From Scytalidium lignicola (Eukaryota; Ascomycota; Leotiomycetes): 64,000 nucleotides of DNA. Each line of letters begins with the position of its first letter. Position 1 is the stretch's first letter. The stretch is from assembly GCA_002812745.2 (NCBI GenBank), contig NCSJ02000124.1, positions 1 through 64,000 of the forward strand. Direction: 5' to 3'. Of the stretch, positions 34,703 through 45,476 are shown one piece after another. The translations under genes and the position numbers were made by a program. The notes under the pieces are model-generated. The model did not search any database and was not told the origin of the DNA. It worked only from the letters and a program-made list of their open reading frames with translations.

Positions 34703-37329
34703 CGTGTATTCCTTTGATGTGTGTGTATATTACACTTTTGGGGGGATTCTAGTAAATCCTAGTGTCTTGTGCAGATGGACGGTGGTCGTGATGAGTTCAA
34801 GTAAGAACAATCCTCGAAGGATTGCTCATTCCTAGTTGTGACTGCTAGTGGATGCTTCGTTCCTTAACCTCCTCTTCTCGTTTTGCCGCGATAACCCTCC
34901 TTCATCGGCTACATTGAGCAGGATGTCGTCGATGTGCCGTCTTCATCGCTGTCACTGGTAGTTGAGCGTATGCAGAGAGAGTGTGGAAGGGAGCGCAGTG
35001 GCTTGCATGGTCTGGAATCACTGAGCGGAAGGGAGCGAGAGAGAGAGAGACACCGAAGTGACGGCAGATGAAAATCGAAAGAAAAGGACCTCATTAATAC
35101 CCAATGGGATACACGCACACTCAAACACACCGGGCTGACATTGATATTTCCTTCTTCTTCTTTGGCGTAGGTCCAGAGCGTTGTAAGGAGAGAAGCGGAT
35201 TCCCCACCGCACGAGAATAATAATAATTAATGGCTTCAATTGGGGACTATTTTGGCTCTAGGATGGACCTACAAACACGCAGATCGGCTTCTATCTTTTG
35301 CTCTCTCTCTGCTACCAATCTGCCAGCGCCGCGGAAAGGTCAGCTTTGCTCCCGCGCACCATCCCAAGTCCATCTCCTAGCTTCATCTAAGCAAAAAAAT
35401 CCACTGTGCCCCGATCTTCTTACACCTTCCTCCTCCCAATCGATTTATTCGGCGGCTGGCGCGCGCATTGCGCGAGAAGAAATAAAGTTTTTATTCATCC
35501 TTGTGGATTCTCGAAATACTTTTTCTCTAATTCTTTTTGGAAGCCTCGTAAATCGCGATAGCCGCAGTTGCCCCTCACAGCCCCTCCACACGCACACACA
35601 GGTATATAATCACTTCGTAATCGCACACCGCCTTGACATTGCAGTTGTCTTGTATTTGTCGTCTCTCCTTTTCTCCCTGGGCTCTTTTTTTTTGTGGATA
35701 GACCAGTGACGCCAGAACAGATCCGAATCGTCCCGGGATTTGGTTAACTTATTGGTCTACAAGATGGCGCAGTCGTCCTGGTCGCAGAATAGAATACCGT
35801 AACAGCAGATGAGATGAGAAACTTTTGAGACCCTTAAGCAGAGAGACCCTGCATATCAGCCAGACGTGGACGGATCGTAGATGAGGGCTTGAGTTGAGAC
35901 ACGCCCTGCAAGAAGCCACGATTGCCGCGGTTGGCGCCAGTGACAAAATTAGGAGGACAGGTTTTTGCTGTGGATAGACTCAATTGGGTCTTGCTACTTT
36001 TTCCAATAATTGTTCTTTTAAGATTTCCTTTTCCTTTCTTCCTTTTCTTTTCCCCTTCGAGTTCTGCCCCACCAAGTACTCGTGTACGGAGATATCGGGA
36101 AAGGGGAGACTCCAAAACCTTTACGGCCGCATCAATTGCTCCCAAACTTTGCCTCTCTCCTCTCTGCTGCCTTGTGAGTCTATAACCCCGCGGGTCTGTC
36201 GGGTTTCCCCCTTCACCAAGATCGGCCTTTTTTGAATAATAAAACAATTGAAAGCTTGGATCCGTTGTTGAACCAAATCAGCAAACAGCAAACACCGCGA
36301 GCCTATCCCAAGCCCACGAGCAGTCCTGAACTTGGGTCGGCCCTGAGACAAAGTTGTCGCTCCCGTGCAGCTGGCCCGGCATTTGTTAGTGGTGCAAGAC
36401 ACGGCTTCGGCTCCCAACATTTTGATCGGTGTTTGCTTGCTGCAGCTTAGTTGAAATTGTTGACGGGAGTTTCGCCTTGTTTTGATATCTCGTACATGCG
36501 AGCTATTTCTCTGCTGGGTGATTGCTCCGGTACCGGTGTGCCAATGGGCGGTTGACATATGGTCACTGGAGATGTGTTTGTTCCTGTCCTTGATCATCTC
36601 CATGTATCGTACTTTCTTTCCTCCTGCAAACAATCTGAACAGATTCCGTCAATAGCTGAATTGCCGAATCCATCGCGAAAGCATCCAGCCTCATGTAGAT
36701 AGGCACTAGTGGTTACTTGCAGCAGTCATTAAGTGAGGTGAGATGGCATATGGCAAAGAATTAAGGAAAAGCCGACTTCGTTACAGCAAAAGTGATATCC
36801 CATTGCCCAGGGAAACAGATTTTCGCACTCACCAGCTGAACTGCTTAAATGATCCGTCGAGATCGTCCTGGGTAATAGTAATGTTGTTTTGCACGTGATC
36901 TCAACCTATAGAATTCTAGTACTTGGCTTAGTTAACATAATATTCCGTAAAGAACCTCTAATTTACTTGCAATAAATCCCTAGAGAGTTTGCTTCGAATA
37001 GACTTAACAGGCCGCAATTCAGTCCCCTTGAGCGTTGAATTGTATCACGTGGATACTGTGTGTCCCTCTGGCCTACCTCGTGACATCCTATGGCTAGTCT
37101 CCAAGAGGAAATCTAGACATCTCTACAACAAACAATTATCATTTTCTCCAGCACTCTTCTACCTTGCTAGTAGTTTCCCATCTAGAAGATGCCCACAATC
37201 AAACCATCCCAAGTTATATCTACTATTAAAACCAATTGCATTATACCTCAAATAATGCAAGTTACTCCATCTCCTAAATATAATTAGTAAAAATTGAACA
37301 ACATTTTATCCACCATCCTCTTTCCTCCT
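34703..37329. other. Intergenic, no gene called
   Basis: Contains GA- and CT-rich low-complexity tracts (for example 35,036-35,052) and several open frames on both strands near 35,230-36,630. None has a recognisable domain, a convincing splice pattern or coding-like composition on one strand only. It should include the promoter of the methyltransferase gene. Confidence 0.4.
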
Positions 37330-38280
37330 TCAAACTCCGCTAATAAAATCTAACAGACTAAACAATAACATCGTCTCGACTCTACATCCCTCATCCTTCG
37401 CTATTCCACGACGGAAGCCTCGCTCTAGCTAGCCCGTGATGGCATCAGTATCCAGTCCTCGATAGTTTTGCTGTGATATCAACATGTATACTTCGGTGCA
37501 GAGGGTTGTTGATTCAGATTCTCTCGAGGGGGATGCTGAGGGAGCGAGATTATCTGATACGATGTTCGGTGGGAGGATGTCTGGGCTCATGTTGCTTAAG
37601 GTAATTGGAGATTCTCTGTCTTTCGGGACGCAGCAGCGACGCGAGTTGGATATTGATGGTATAGAAGTCAAGTACTAATCTGGGTATAGGGACGGAGACG
37701 CTAGTAAAGGAGTTATGGATTGGCGAGAGGTTGTTGAGGGAAAGGTTACATGCGAAAATATAGACTCAGATCGAGATGCAACCACGGCAACGGCATTGGC
37801 TGTCTGCAATGTTTTTGGACGATAATCAGAATGCGGGGATGGTCCGTATATCACCTCCGGCATGTCGACCATTTGTTCTTGCCTCCCTTCTGCAGTGACC
37901 TGGACCTTTCCTGCTGTGACCACTTCACCATGGTAGTGGATAGGACCTCTCTGTTGGTGGGAATCTTCCAACTGAGCTTCTAATGATATAATGGTTGCCT
38001 TTGCTTCAGCAAGGAGGCGTTCAGCTTCCCGAAGTCTCTCTTCAAGAGAAGTGACATACTTTCGCCGTCACTCTTGTTGACGTCGTTGATTATTCTGTGC
38101 AGGAGCCAACGTATGTTCAGGGGTTTTATTATGCATCCTGGAGCCCTTGGAATCATTTTGGGAATTGGAGCTATATTGGGTGAGTAGTGGACAGATGGAG
38201 GAGGTTTATTGCTCAGAGTCTATACGACGATGGCAGTCCCAAGGATATTTGGAGTCAGAGACTTGCACATCGTAAGATAA
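37330..38280 (-). pseudogene. bZIP-type transcription factor pseudogene
   Basis: One minus-strand frame gives a basic region with N-x7-R spacing (AQNNQRRQQE, then RRKYV), a leucine-zipper-like helix (LEERLREAERLLAEAKATI, ISLEAQLED) and a C-terminal QQNYRGLDTDAITG followed by LERGFRRG, the ending seen in many fungal bZIP proteins. The frame is interrupted at four places: TAA after DSEQ (about 38,208), TGA inside the basic region (about 38,069), TAG after SLYPD (about 37,677) and TAG where Trp is expected after DAITG (about 37,430). Each is one C:G-to-T:A transition from Gln, Trp or Arg codons. The start is not identifiable and abuts the T5orf172 fragment. Dead by repeat-type mutation or drift. 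Confidence 0.7.
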
Positions 38281-38495
38281 GTGATACTGTGGGCTGAGAA
38301 GAGCACTGAACAAAATAGTTGGATGAAACTATAAAGTAGATGCCAAGAGGTAAATCTATGAAACTTGTACAATGATTTGTATGCTAGACATACAAGAATC
38401 TAGTTATATCAAACTTGCTTTTACATAATACTATTTTTATAGTTGATAATTCATATATTAAAAACTTTGGACTTTAAAACCTTAAAAGGCATATA
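38281..38495 (+). pseudogene. Transition-mutated fragment of the T5orf172 gene 3' end
   Basis: The + strand repeats the last approximately 25 codons, stop and 3' flank of the minus-strand gene at 9,679-11,685. The final codons read MPRGKSMKLVQ then TGA, against MPGGESADPVQ then TGA in the intact gene. In the 60 bp before the stop nearly all differences are G to A or C to T, including CAG to TAG and TGG to TAG. The 3' flank matches to about 38,495, apart from a deletion of about 20 bp. Too short to function. Confidence 0.8.
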
Positions 38496-39246
38496 CAATT
38501 GTTTATATGCATGTCGCCTTTTAATATAGTCGGCAAGCAAGTACCTCAATTGTGTTCTAAACACTTGAGCATCTCAGATACAGAAGTACTAGAAATGGAG
38601 CTTATGGTAAGTGGGTAGATAAATAGATATATTCAAGTTATGCTGGTCAATATCCATTTAACATTTTAAGTATTTTCCTGCAGTCTAAAAGCTTTCAAGC
38701 ACAACTTTGATTGCATGACTGTGGCGCCGTCTTTCATAAGCTTATTCATAGATGTCATGTACGCCACAACCTTAAGGAGAGCACGGGTAGTCGCAAGCCA
38801 AAAAAACCACCGAAATCTCCATATATGCATAGATATTAGTGCCTTGGCTCGCATTCAATTTATGCCACTGACGCGCTCCTGGGATGCAGTCAATTGAAAC
38901 GAAAACTTTTTAATTGAAAACATATATGGAGTAGATTCAAGCACTTTAGATTCATGGAGTAGATGTGTTTCCGCCTAGAAATTATGACTAGGTTGTGTGA
39001 ACTCCGTAGAAAATGGTTGTGGTGGCTATAAAGTATACATAGATATAGCACCGGCAAGATCATCATGGTAAAGATTGTGCTACGAGTCCATGGCTATAAT
39101 ACCGTACATTACTATCATTCTTACAGCACTGGCCTTCACTCTATCTAAGTATTGGCAGCTTATCCCTATCTCCTCTTCCCTCGAATTGTGGATATATAGT
39201 TTTAAACGGGACAATTATGTCTAAAAACGAGCTCGTAACGTCACCA
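38496..39246. other. Intergenic, no gene seen
   Basis: AT-rich DNA between the T5orf172 fragment and the SnoaL-like gene. Short open frames here have no family resemblance. Confidence 0.4.
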
Positions 39247-39726
39247 TTAGTTCCCAGTCATAACACCCCAATCACCCTCGGCCCAGGTAGTCTTCATTTT
39301 AAAATCTTTAATCTTCCAAATCCCATCTGTCTCCACCTTGACGAGGTCTACCCAGTACAGACTGCCTGCCATAAGCCGTGTCTGGCCCGCCTCCATTCCT
39401 TTAGCACTACGGTAGTGCTGAGACAGAGCAGAGGCAGTCATAGATGCCTCAGACCCGCCATCGGAGATGTTAATACGGATGTTGCTGATAAAGTGCGTCG
39501 TGTCGAGTTTGGAAATCCTGTTGAAGCAGTCTGTGTAGATAGCTGGTAGGCCTTTTGAGACCTTGCCGTTGATGGCGAAGCTGGCATCCTGGGTAAAGGC
39601 CGAGTCAAAAAGGACTGTATCGGCTGTGTCAAAGCCTAGAACGCAGCGGTAGAGGGCATCAGCAATGGCCTCGCGGGTGCTAAGGGCGGGAGAAAGAGCC
39701 GCTGGAAGTGACGGTATGGATGCCAT
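39247..39726 (-). CDS. SnoaL-like / NTF2-fold protein, 159 aa
   Basis: Single exon. The sequence STREAIADALYRCVLGFDT, LFDSAFTQDASFAING, THFISNIRINISDG, ALSQHYR and GSLYWVDLVKVETDGIWKI follows the SnoaL-like pattern: an N-terminal helix, a conserved acidic stretch, H-x-x-x-N, and two long strands ending in W-K-I. Length is normal for the family. Such small alpha+beta barrels act as cyclases, isomerases, dehydratases or non-catalytic binding proteins, often beside secondary-metabolite genes, but no such cluster is near. The reaction cannot be told from sequence. Likely cytosolic (no signal peptide). Confidence 0.85.
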   Translation of the reverse strand: MASIPSLPAALSPALSTREAIADALYRCVLGFDTADTVLFDSAFTQDASFAINGKVSKGLPAIYTDCFNRISKLDTTHFISNIRINISDGGSEASMTASALSQHYRSAKGMEAGQTRLMAGSLYWVDLVKVETDGIWKIKDFKMKTTWAEGDWGVMTGN

Positions 39727-42000
39727 GATGAGGGACGTAGGCCTTGGCTAGAAGCTTTGAGGTTGGTCAGTGGGATTTTTTTAAGTTATTATTTAATGAA
39801 AAGAAAGAAAAGGGTCACAACTTTTAAATGCAATCTCAAGTAGTAAACCGCAGATGATTGTTATGTGAAAATATTCATACTCCTATGTTTATCATTTTGA
39901 GTCAGTCGGCCATAGCGTAAAGCCGGTTATCGCCATTCCCTAAAGCCGGGTTGTCTGCGGGAGCCAGGGCGTATTAGTGCAGTGCGCCATCGACCCACCA
40001 AACTTTTAAGCGTAATTTTCTGTGCAGGGCTGTGCTGCACATAAAATGATCGCTAATCAAGACAAAATTGCACGTACGGACAAGCCCTTTTGATAATGTA
40101 TTGATTCGATGATGATCTAACTAGAAACTTATTCGATAAGCCCCTTCGGATACTTATGGATCTGGGCACAAATGATACTCTTCCTGATGATTCATTTGTT
40201 ATGCTGCTTGGATATACCTTATCTCGAGGATACTCTTTCTGTTCAATATTAAGAGCCGTTAAGCCCAAAGAATTTGAACGACTCGGAATCATGGCTGTAA
40301 GGGATTTTCAATGGCAGGATCTTTATTTACAAGACTTTATTCTAGTTTAGAAGTCATATAATTTTCTTCCATCCGCATGTAATGTTTGGTATATTTTCTT
40401 CTGGTCACAAAGATCACATAGCACATCTTTTCTGAGAGTAATTTATCACAATTACTCTGAATATATATAACCGAGATAAATAATCAACTATATTTTAGCC
40501 ACTATAAGTTTGTATAAATTAATTATTACAGCTTAGAGGGGTTGCATATTGGGTTGAAATAACCAAATATATTTCTTAAAAGTTTTCTATTCCAGGATTT
40601 AAAGATTTTTTTTTTGGGCTTAAAAGCCACGATATATATCCCAGGCCATACGCTAATGCGCACTCAGAGTTAAAGCAGTAGAAGTGATTAAAATTAGTAT
40701 TTAAATAATTGTGAAATGGGGCATTGATAGGTAAATGTAGCTCTTAATCATCAGAACCGCACTAATTTCTAATTCAATGTTTTCACTTAAAAATAAAACC
40801 AAGACGTTCATTAAATATAATTAAAGTATTTTATATCTTGTTTTCACTACTTAGTCCGTTGTTAACCCCTGTTAGAAAGGAACGCCTCCATTCTGGTATT
40901 CCAACGTGTTAGTAAGATTGTAATTAAACTAGAAGTCTAAATACTGCGGATAACTAAGAGGCATATTACAGTTCTCAATGTAACTTGTCAATTTACTCAT
41001 TATTTTCGTGTAACTTGCTAATGGGCACAAGTATCCAAGACTGTTCTAGCAGGTAAGGATGGAACAACAACCTCGTTGACAACAGCCTGGAGGAATGTGC
41101 TATTAGAAGAGATTGCTGTTTTATTACAAGAAAGATGCTTTAGAGTTATATGACCTGACATCAGCACTATATTTCTACTAAACTATGGATTACTCTATAA
41201 GATTTGGTTGGTAAGAAGATGTTTGCTTAAGTTGAGAATACTAAAGGCAATAATAACTAGAGTAATATTTGTATCATGACAATTACCAAATTATATTAAT
41301 TTATGCGATCACTAGATAAGTATTCTAATAATTCAACTTATAAGTTAAGTTATATTATATTAATAGATAGTATATAATTGTGGCTACATAATCAACACAG
41401 ATGGCGCATATGAGTGTAATGGATAGATCTCTTCTAGCTCCTCTTGATATCTGAATAACCTGCGTAATTTGACAGTATCTATATATAAGCTCCCCTTCAG
41501 TGGCTCTTTTTCAAGACCAGAATTATAGTTGATATCCCACATATTTAAACCATCAACCAATTATAATTAGCGAGAATGATATCAAAATATCGTCATCTAC
41601 GGGGGAAACATACGTATTTTTAGAGATTTTAAAACATATGTCCTCTGTTCTATGGATAAACTATTCGATCCGAGATTTTCAATGTCATTTCTGGTATTTC
41701 AAATTGGCTGAATTTCAAGACTTAATTGAGTTACAACGGCTAGAAGTTACCATGGCAAGCCACTTGGTAATACCTATTTTGAAAAGGGATATAAAGTAAG
41801 AATATATGGGCATACATTGGAAGAGACCTGCTTACCTACAAAAGTCACATAAACTCCAAGAAAATAGAAAAAATTGGAAATACAAGTGCACATTCAAAAA
41901 CTTTCACTTAAGAACTTTTGCATTACTGTACCTTGTACTATCACTCTTGAAATAAGCAATAGACAGAGGCAACATAACTATCCAAACAAGCAAAAATCCG
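39727..42000. other. AT-rich gene desert with one small coding remnant
   Basis: Very AT-rich, repeat-like DNA. On the + strand about 40,100-40,350 carries a coding-like remnant in one frame (RNLFDKPLRILMDLGTND, VMLLGYTLSRGYSFCSIL, EFERLGIMAV) ending in a stop at 40,350, with a TGA just upstream. It may be the last exon of a lost gene; I do not recognise the family. Nothing else was recognised. Confidence 0.35.
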
Positions 42001-42664
42001 ATGTTCTGTACCATTGGGATCTCTTTTCGTAGCTTCAGCCGCTGTTGCTTCTCGCAAGATCAGCGACGATGATAACGATGCAATCGAGATCTTCCAAAAC
42101 GCCAACAAGCGATGGTAAGCCAGATATCACTATAAGGCATTCAGAAACAGTCATTTCTAATGATTCTAAAGGGAAGGCGCTATCTGCAAGGGTATAGTGA
42201 CCAAGAATCAATTTCCAAATCTAGTAGCACCCACCGACGATGGAGGATGCGTCCGCTGTAAGACCCTCAAAAACTACAGAAGAAAAAAAATATTCAGAAC
42301 TGATATCTAAACTGTAGACTTCCAGGGCATAGACATGACCAGTATCGTGACCACGGTGAACTTCTACTTCCCAACAGTTAAAATCGCCTGCGACTGCATC
42401 AGTCTCTGCCTCAACAATGCCGCTTCCTGCACAAACTGGGTTTTCAAACACACTTTCACTCCGAATCTTGATTCTGGCAAGTGCACTTGCACGCTTTATT
42501 CCTCTCCTAATCTTCCGTCTGTTGTTACGCTCTGGTATAATCTTACGGGGAGCGCGGACTTTGCTGTTCTTGACGCCAATCCGCAGGTTGGGGGCCCGGC
42601 ACCACTTACTTTTCTGGATGGATTAATACCATTCCAGATAAATTTGGTGTTTCGGGATTTCTGA
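42001..42664 (+). CDS. Candidate secreted Cys-rich (PAN/apple-like) protein, start unclear
   Basis: Three segments join in phase: about 42008..42114, 42172..42257 and 42318..42664. The first encodes a hydrophobic signal-like stretch (VPLGSLFVASAAVASRKI) and DDDNDAIEIFQNANKRW, the second EGAICKGIVTK and GGCVR, the third a Cys-rich part (ACDCISLCLNNAASC, GKCTCTLYSSPNLP). The C-x-C...C...C-x-W-x-F...C-x-L-Y arrangement resembles PAN/apple-like domains of small fungal secreted proteins, some of them candidate effectors. No ATG lies in frame with the signal: the ATG at 42001 is one base out of frame and the true frame meets TAA upstream. Either a one-base error or mutation, or an unseen upstream exon. 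Confidence 0.55.
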
Positions 42665-43226
42665 CTCAGGATCGAAACCTTAATTTATATTGTTGGAAAG
42701 GTTATATGGGAGTAAACATGGGCTCGTGGTGCGGCTCAAAATGTTTGACTAGCTTTGGAATTGGGAAAATTAGTAAATTGCATTGTAATATGCTGATGTC
42801 GTTTTGAAAATGATATGTTGTGTATGTGCAACATAAATCGTCAACGACTCTTGGCCGTTTGCTCGCTCTATTGGATTCGAGTTCGATTTAATGTTAATTG
42901 TAACAAGCTATCGATATGTCAACGGCTCGGGGCAAGTGAACACTGTCTATTTGCTAATTCCCATTTGTGTCATTATTATCTTCTTCTCCTTTTCCTTCTA
43001 GCTCCTTGTTCGCCTAAAGCTAACACAAGAGCTTGTCAAATAAGAGATGGAGCCAGCTTGTATTGAAGGTCGAGACCAATATTTGGGAATGGGGTTTTTC
43101 ATTGGTGCCGGCCGTGATTATAATCCATCTTCTCTCCCTAATTTTAACTTTATAAATTAACCTTAACTCCTCTCCGTTATATTTAGGATGTGACTTGCGT
43201 ATGTAGACATTAGCTATCTTAATAAC
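42665..43226. other. Intergenic, no gene seen
   Basis: Short region between convergent genes, AT-rich, with no recognisable coding potential. Confidence 0.4.
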
Positions 43227-44157
43227 TTAGTAGACTTCACTACAAGCAGCACCTCCTGGATTATATCCAACTGCACTTGCTGTGTTTTTGATCGACCGGC
43301 GGCGTCTGCCATCACTCAACGTCTCCATATTTATCTCATCTGGGCAAGTAAGACTGTTACCCGTAAGCGTCAGGTCTGGGTGCTCATGGACCAAGTCGAC
43401 AAGCTTATTAAGGATACTAAATTCCAGCTTCAGCTTGACGCTATACACGAGCGCTTTCCACGTCGTCTGAATATAGTAGAGGCCTGCGTATTCGAGTGCA
43501 AGGATACTGATGTCGAGAAGGATGACGATTACATTGACAATCAGTAGATGCATTATGATGCGATGTGCTGTTCCGTTTACTTGTATGCCGTTCTCAAGTT
43601 TCCTAAGCTTGGCCGTCTTCCAAATGTATAGACCCGAGATGATGCACTCCTGGACGAAAAAAAATGGTGACCTGGATTCTTTCATAAACAGCATATGCCA
43701 TCAAATATGGCTCCGGGTGAGATAATAAATGGGAAGTAAAGGCCAAAACAATTGTCGGTGGATGACAGACAAGAGCGTTGAAGATGATCATACCGAGGAC
43801 AAGCCGTAAGGTGGTCTTATTATAGAGGACCAGATGTAACCGCGAATATAAGACAAGTGACTGACCGGTTACCATCGCAGGCCAGCTAAAAAGCATGAGG
43901 GTCACAGGAAGGCTCGGAATATTAGATAGCGACAAGTTCTTAAGCAAGAGGCCGGCACCTTGAGGGAAGAGGGCCACGGTAGCGATGAGAAAGCTCCAGA
44001 AGTAAAGACCACTGCGCTTTTTGAACGTTGCAAATATGATGAAGCTCAATTCGATGGCGTTATAAAGGGTGATGCTGACAAAGGCAACCGTTGCAACTCC
44101 GACAGCAGGACCTTTAATCGACACACCGCCCAACACACCCGTGTCGGGGGCTACCAT
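43227..44157 (-). CDS. DUF7703-like multi-pass membrane protein, frameshifted at a T-run
   Basis: From ATG 44157 the frame encodes TGVLGGVSIKGPAVGVAT followed by membrane segments (VAFVSITLYNAIELSFIIF, FLIATVALFPQGAGLLL, LPVTLMLFSWPAMVTG, LVLGMIIFNALVC), as in a family of fungal integral membrane proteins (DUF7703, to my recollection). The frame then shifts: after YERIQVTIFF the continuation VQECIISGLYIWKT and further segments (IIMHLLIVNVIVILLDIS) lie in another frame to the stop at 43227. The break is a run of eight T (8 A on the + strand, 43657-43664) where seven would keep the frame. Six or seven membrane spans in total. Function unknown. The single homopolymer difference makes a sequencing error more likely than a real mutation. 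Confidence 0.7.
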
Positions 44158-45476
44158 CTCGTCGGACGCTCCTTCTCAAAGCTTGAGATGAACTTGTATT
44201 CATGAGAACTCGGATGTTGTTTGAAGAGGGCATTTCATCGGGTTCGTCATCGCTCACGGTAGGAAGGTTGAAGGAGTCTAGACTACTCTGCTCACCAGGT
44301 ACCGTGCGTGGAAGTTATACAGGTCAAGCTCGGAGAACATCCGCGGGATAAAAGTTTGTGGCAACAACCGTTCGTCGACGAGTAGGCGTAGAGTGACACC
44401 TCTTTACCAACTGGTTGGCGAGCTGGAAGTGCCACTGATCGAGATTTAGTGCTGGTTCCGCCTCCTCAAATGCCGTGCCGGTACTTAGACGCCATTGTTC
44501 CTTCACCAGCATAAACTTGCACAGTAATGGCGCTCAACCTGCATCTGTCCAATGGAATATGGAATCCGCGTGGTCTACAGCGGAGGACCAACTCAAAGAC
44601 TGAGCTGCTATTTGTCCGTCAATGGACTCTTCTCCGTAGTTTGTAGGGAAACAACGGTGCAGGGTGTATATTCGAAGATCGAGACTGGACGATGGAGGCG
44701 AATTGGAGACGACTTGACCAACGAGGGGGCGTGTGGCTGGCATGGCTGGTGTGGCTAGAACTCCTGCACCTTCAAACTTTCCACTAACCTTCCACTAACC
44801 TCAACGCTAACGGCATCCGCCGAGTGAATATACAAGATGGCCAGCTTCATGGTTGACGCGTGCGAAGCATGCGCTCGACCGGTCTGGCATGCCAAGTCTT
44901 TAAGGGAATCTCCGGTTCCCCTGCCTCAACAATATCCTCTCATCCTCAGAGTCTCTACCACTGGGTCTATTAAGCCTCCTCATCTGACGGCTTGCCCGAG
45001 TTAGAACCTTTTATATTGGCCACATCTATATGCACATGCAGTTCACCTAAATGTAAAATTTACCGATGTTAGCATACCTCTAAGCAAACCTCAAGCATAA
45101 CATTGCTTCGCATTCTCATACAAATTTGTATTGTGTAAAAAGATTTAACAATGCAATTTATTCAATTGTGCTAATCCCTTTTAATCCAAGTTATACAATC
45201 TATTCTAGCTAAATTATTATATTAAAACTTCAATATAATCTTATGTTTTTTAAGACTGTCGAGGCAGCGTAGATTATCCGCGCCATGAATTAGTCACACT
45301 AGCAGGCCAGATAATAGGTCGCCAGAAGCTCTCCACTCCTTAAGGTAGTCTGGCCTTTGCTTTCAGATTTAGAATATATCCTGTGTTGCTAAAATTCATA
45401 TGCTTCTATTCAAATGGTCTACTTAATATTGTAAAATTGAATCATGCTTTAAACGTACAATTATCCTTGGGCGTGG
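44158..45476. other. Intergenic, no gene seen
   Basis: Contains no support for the missing NACHT half of the downstream gene. AT-rich from about 45,050 to 45,260. Open frames at 44,324-44,758 look like chance overlaps on both strands. Confidence 0.4.

Noticed and set aside
35230..36633. Several open frames on both strands
   Set aside because: Low-complexity composition, overlapping frames on both strands, no domain, no consistent splice structure.
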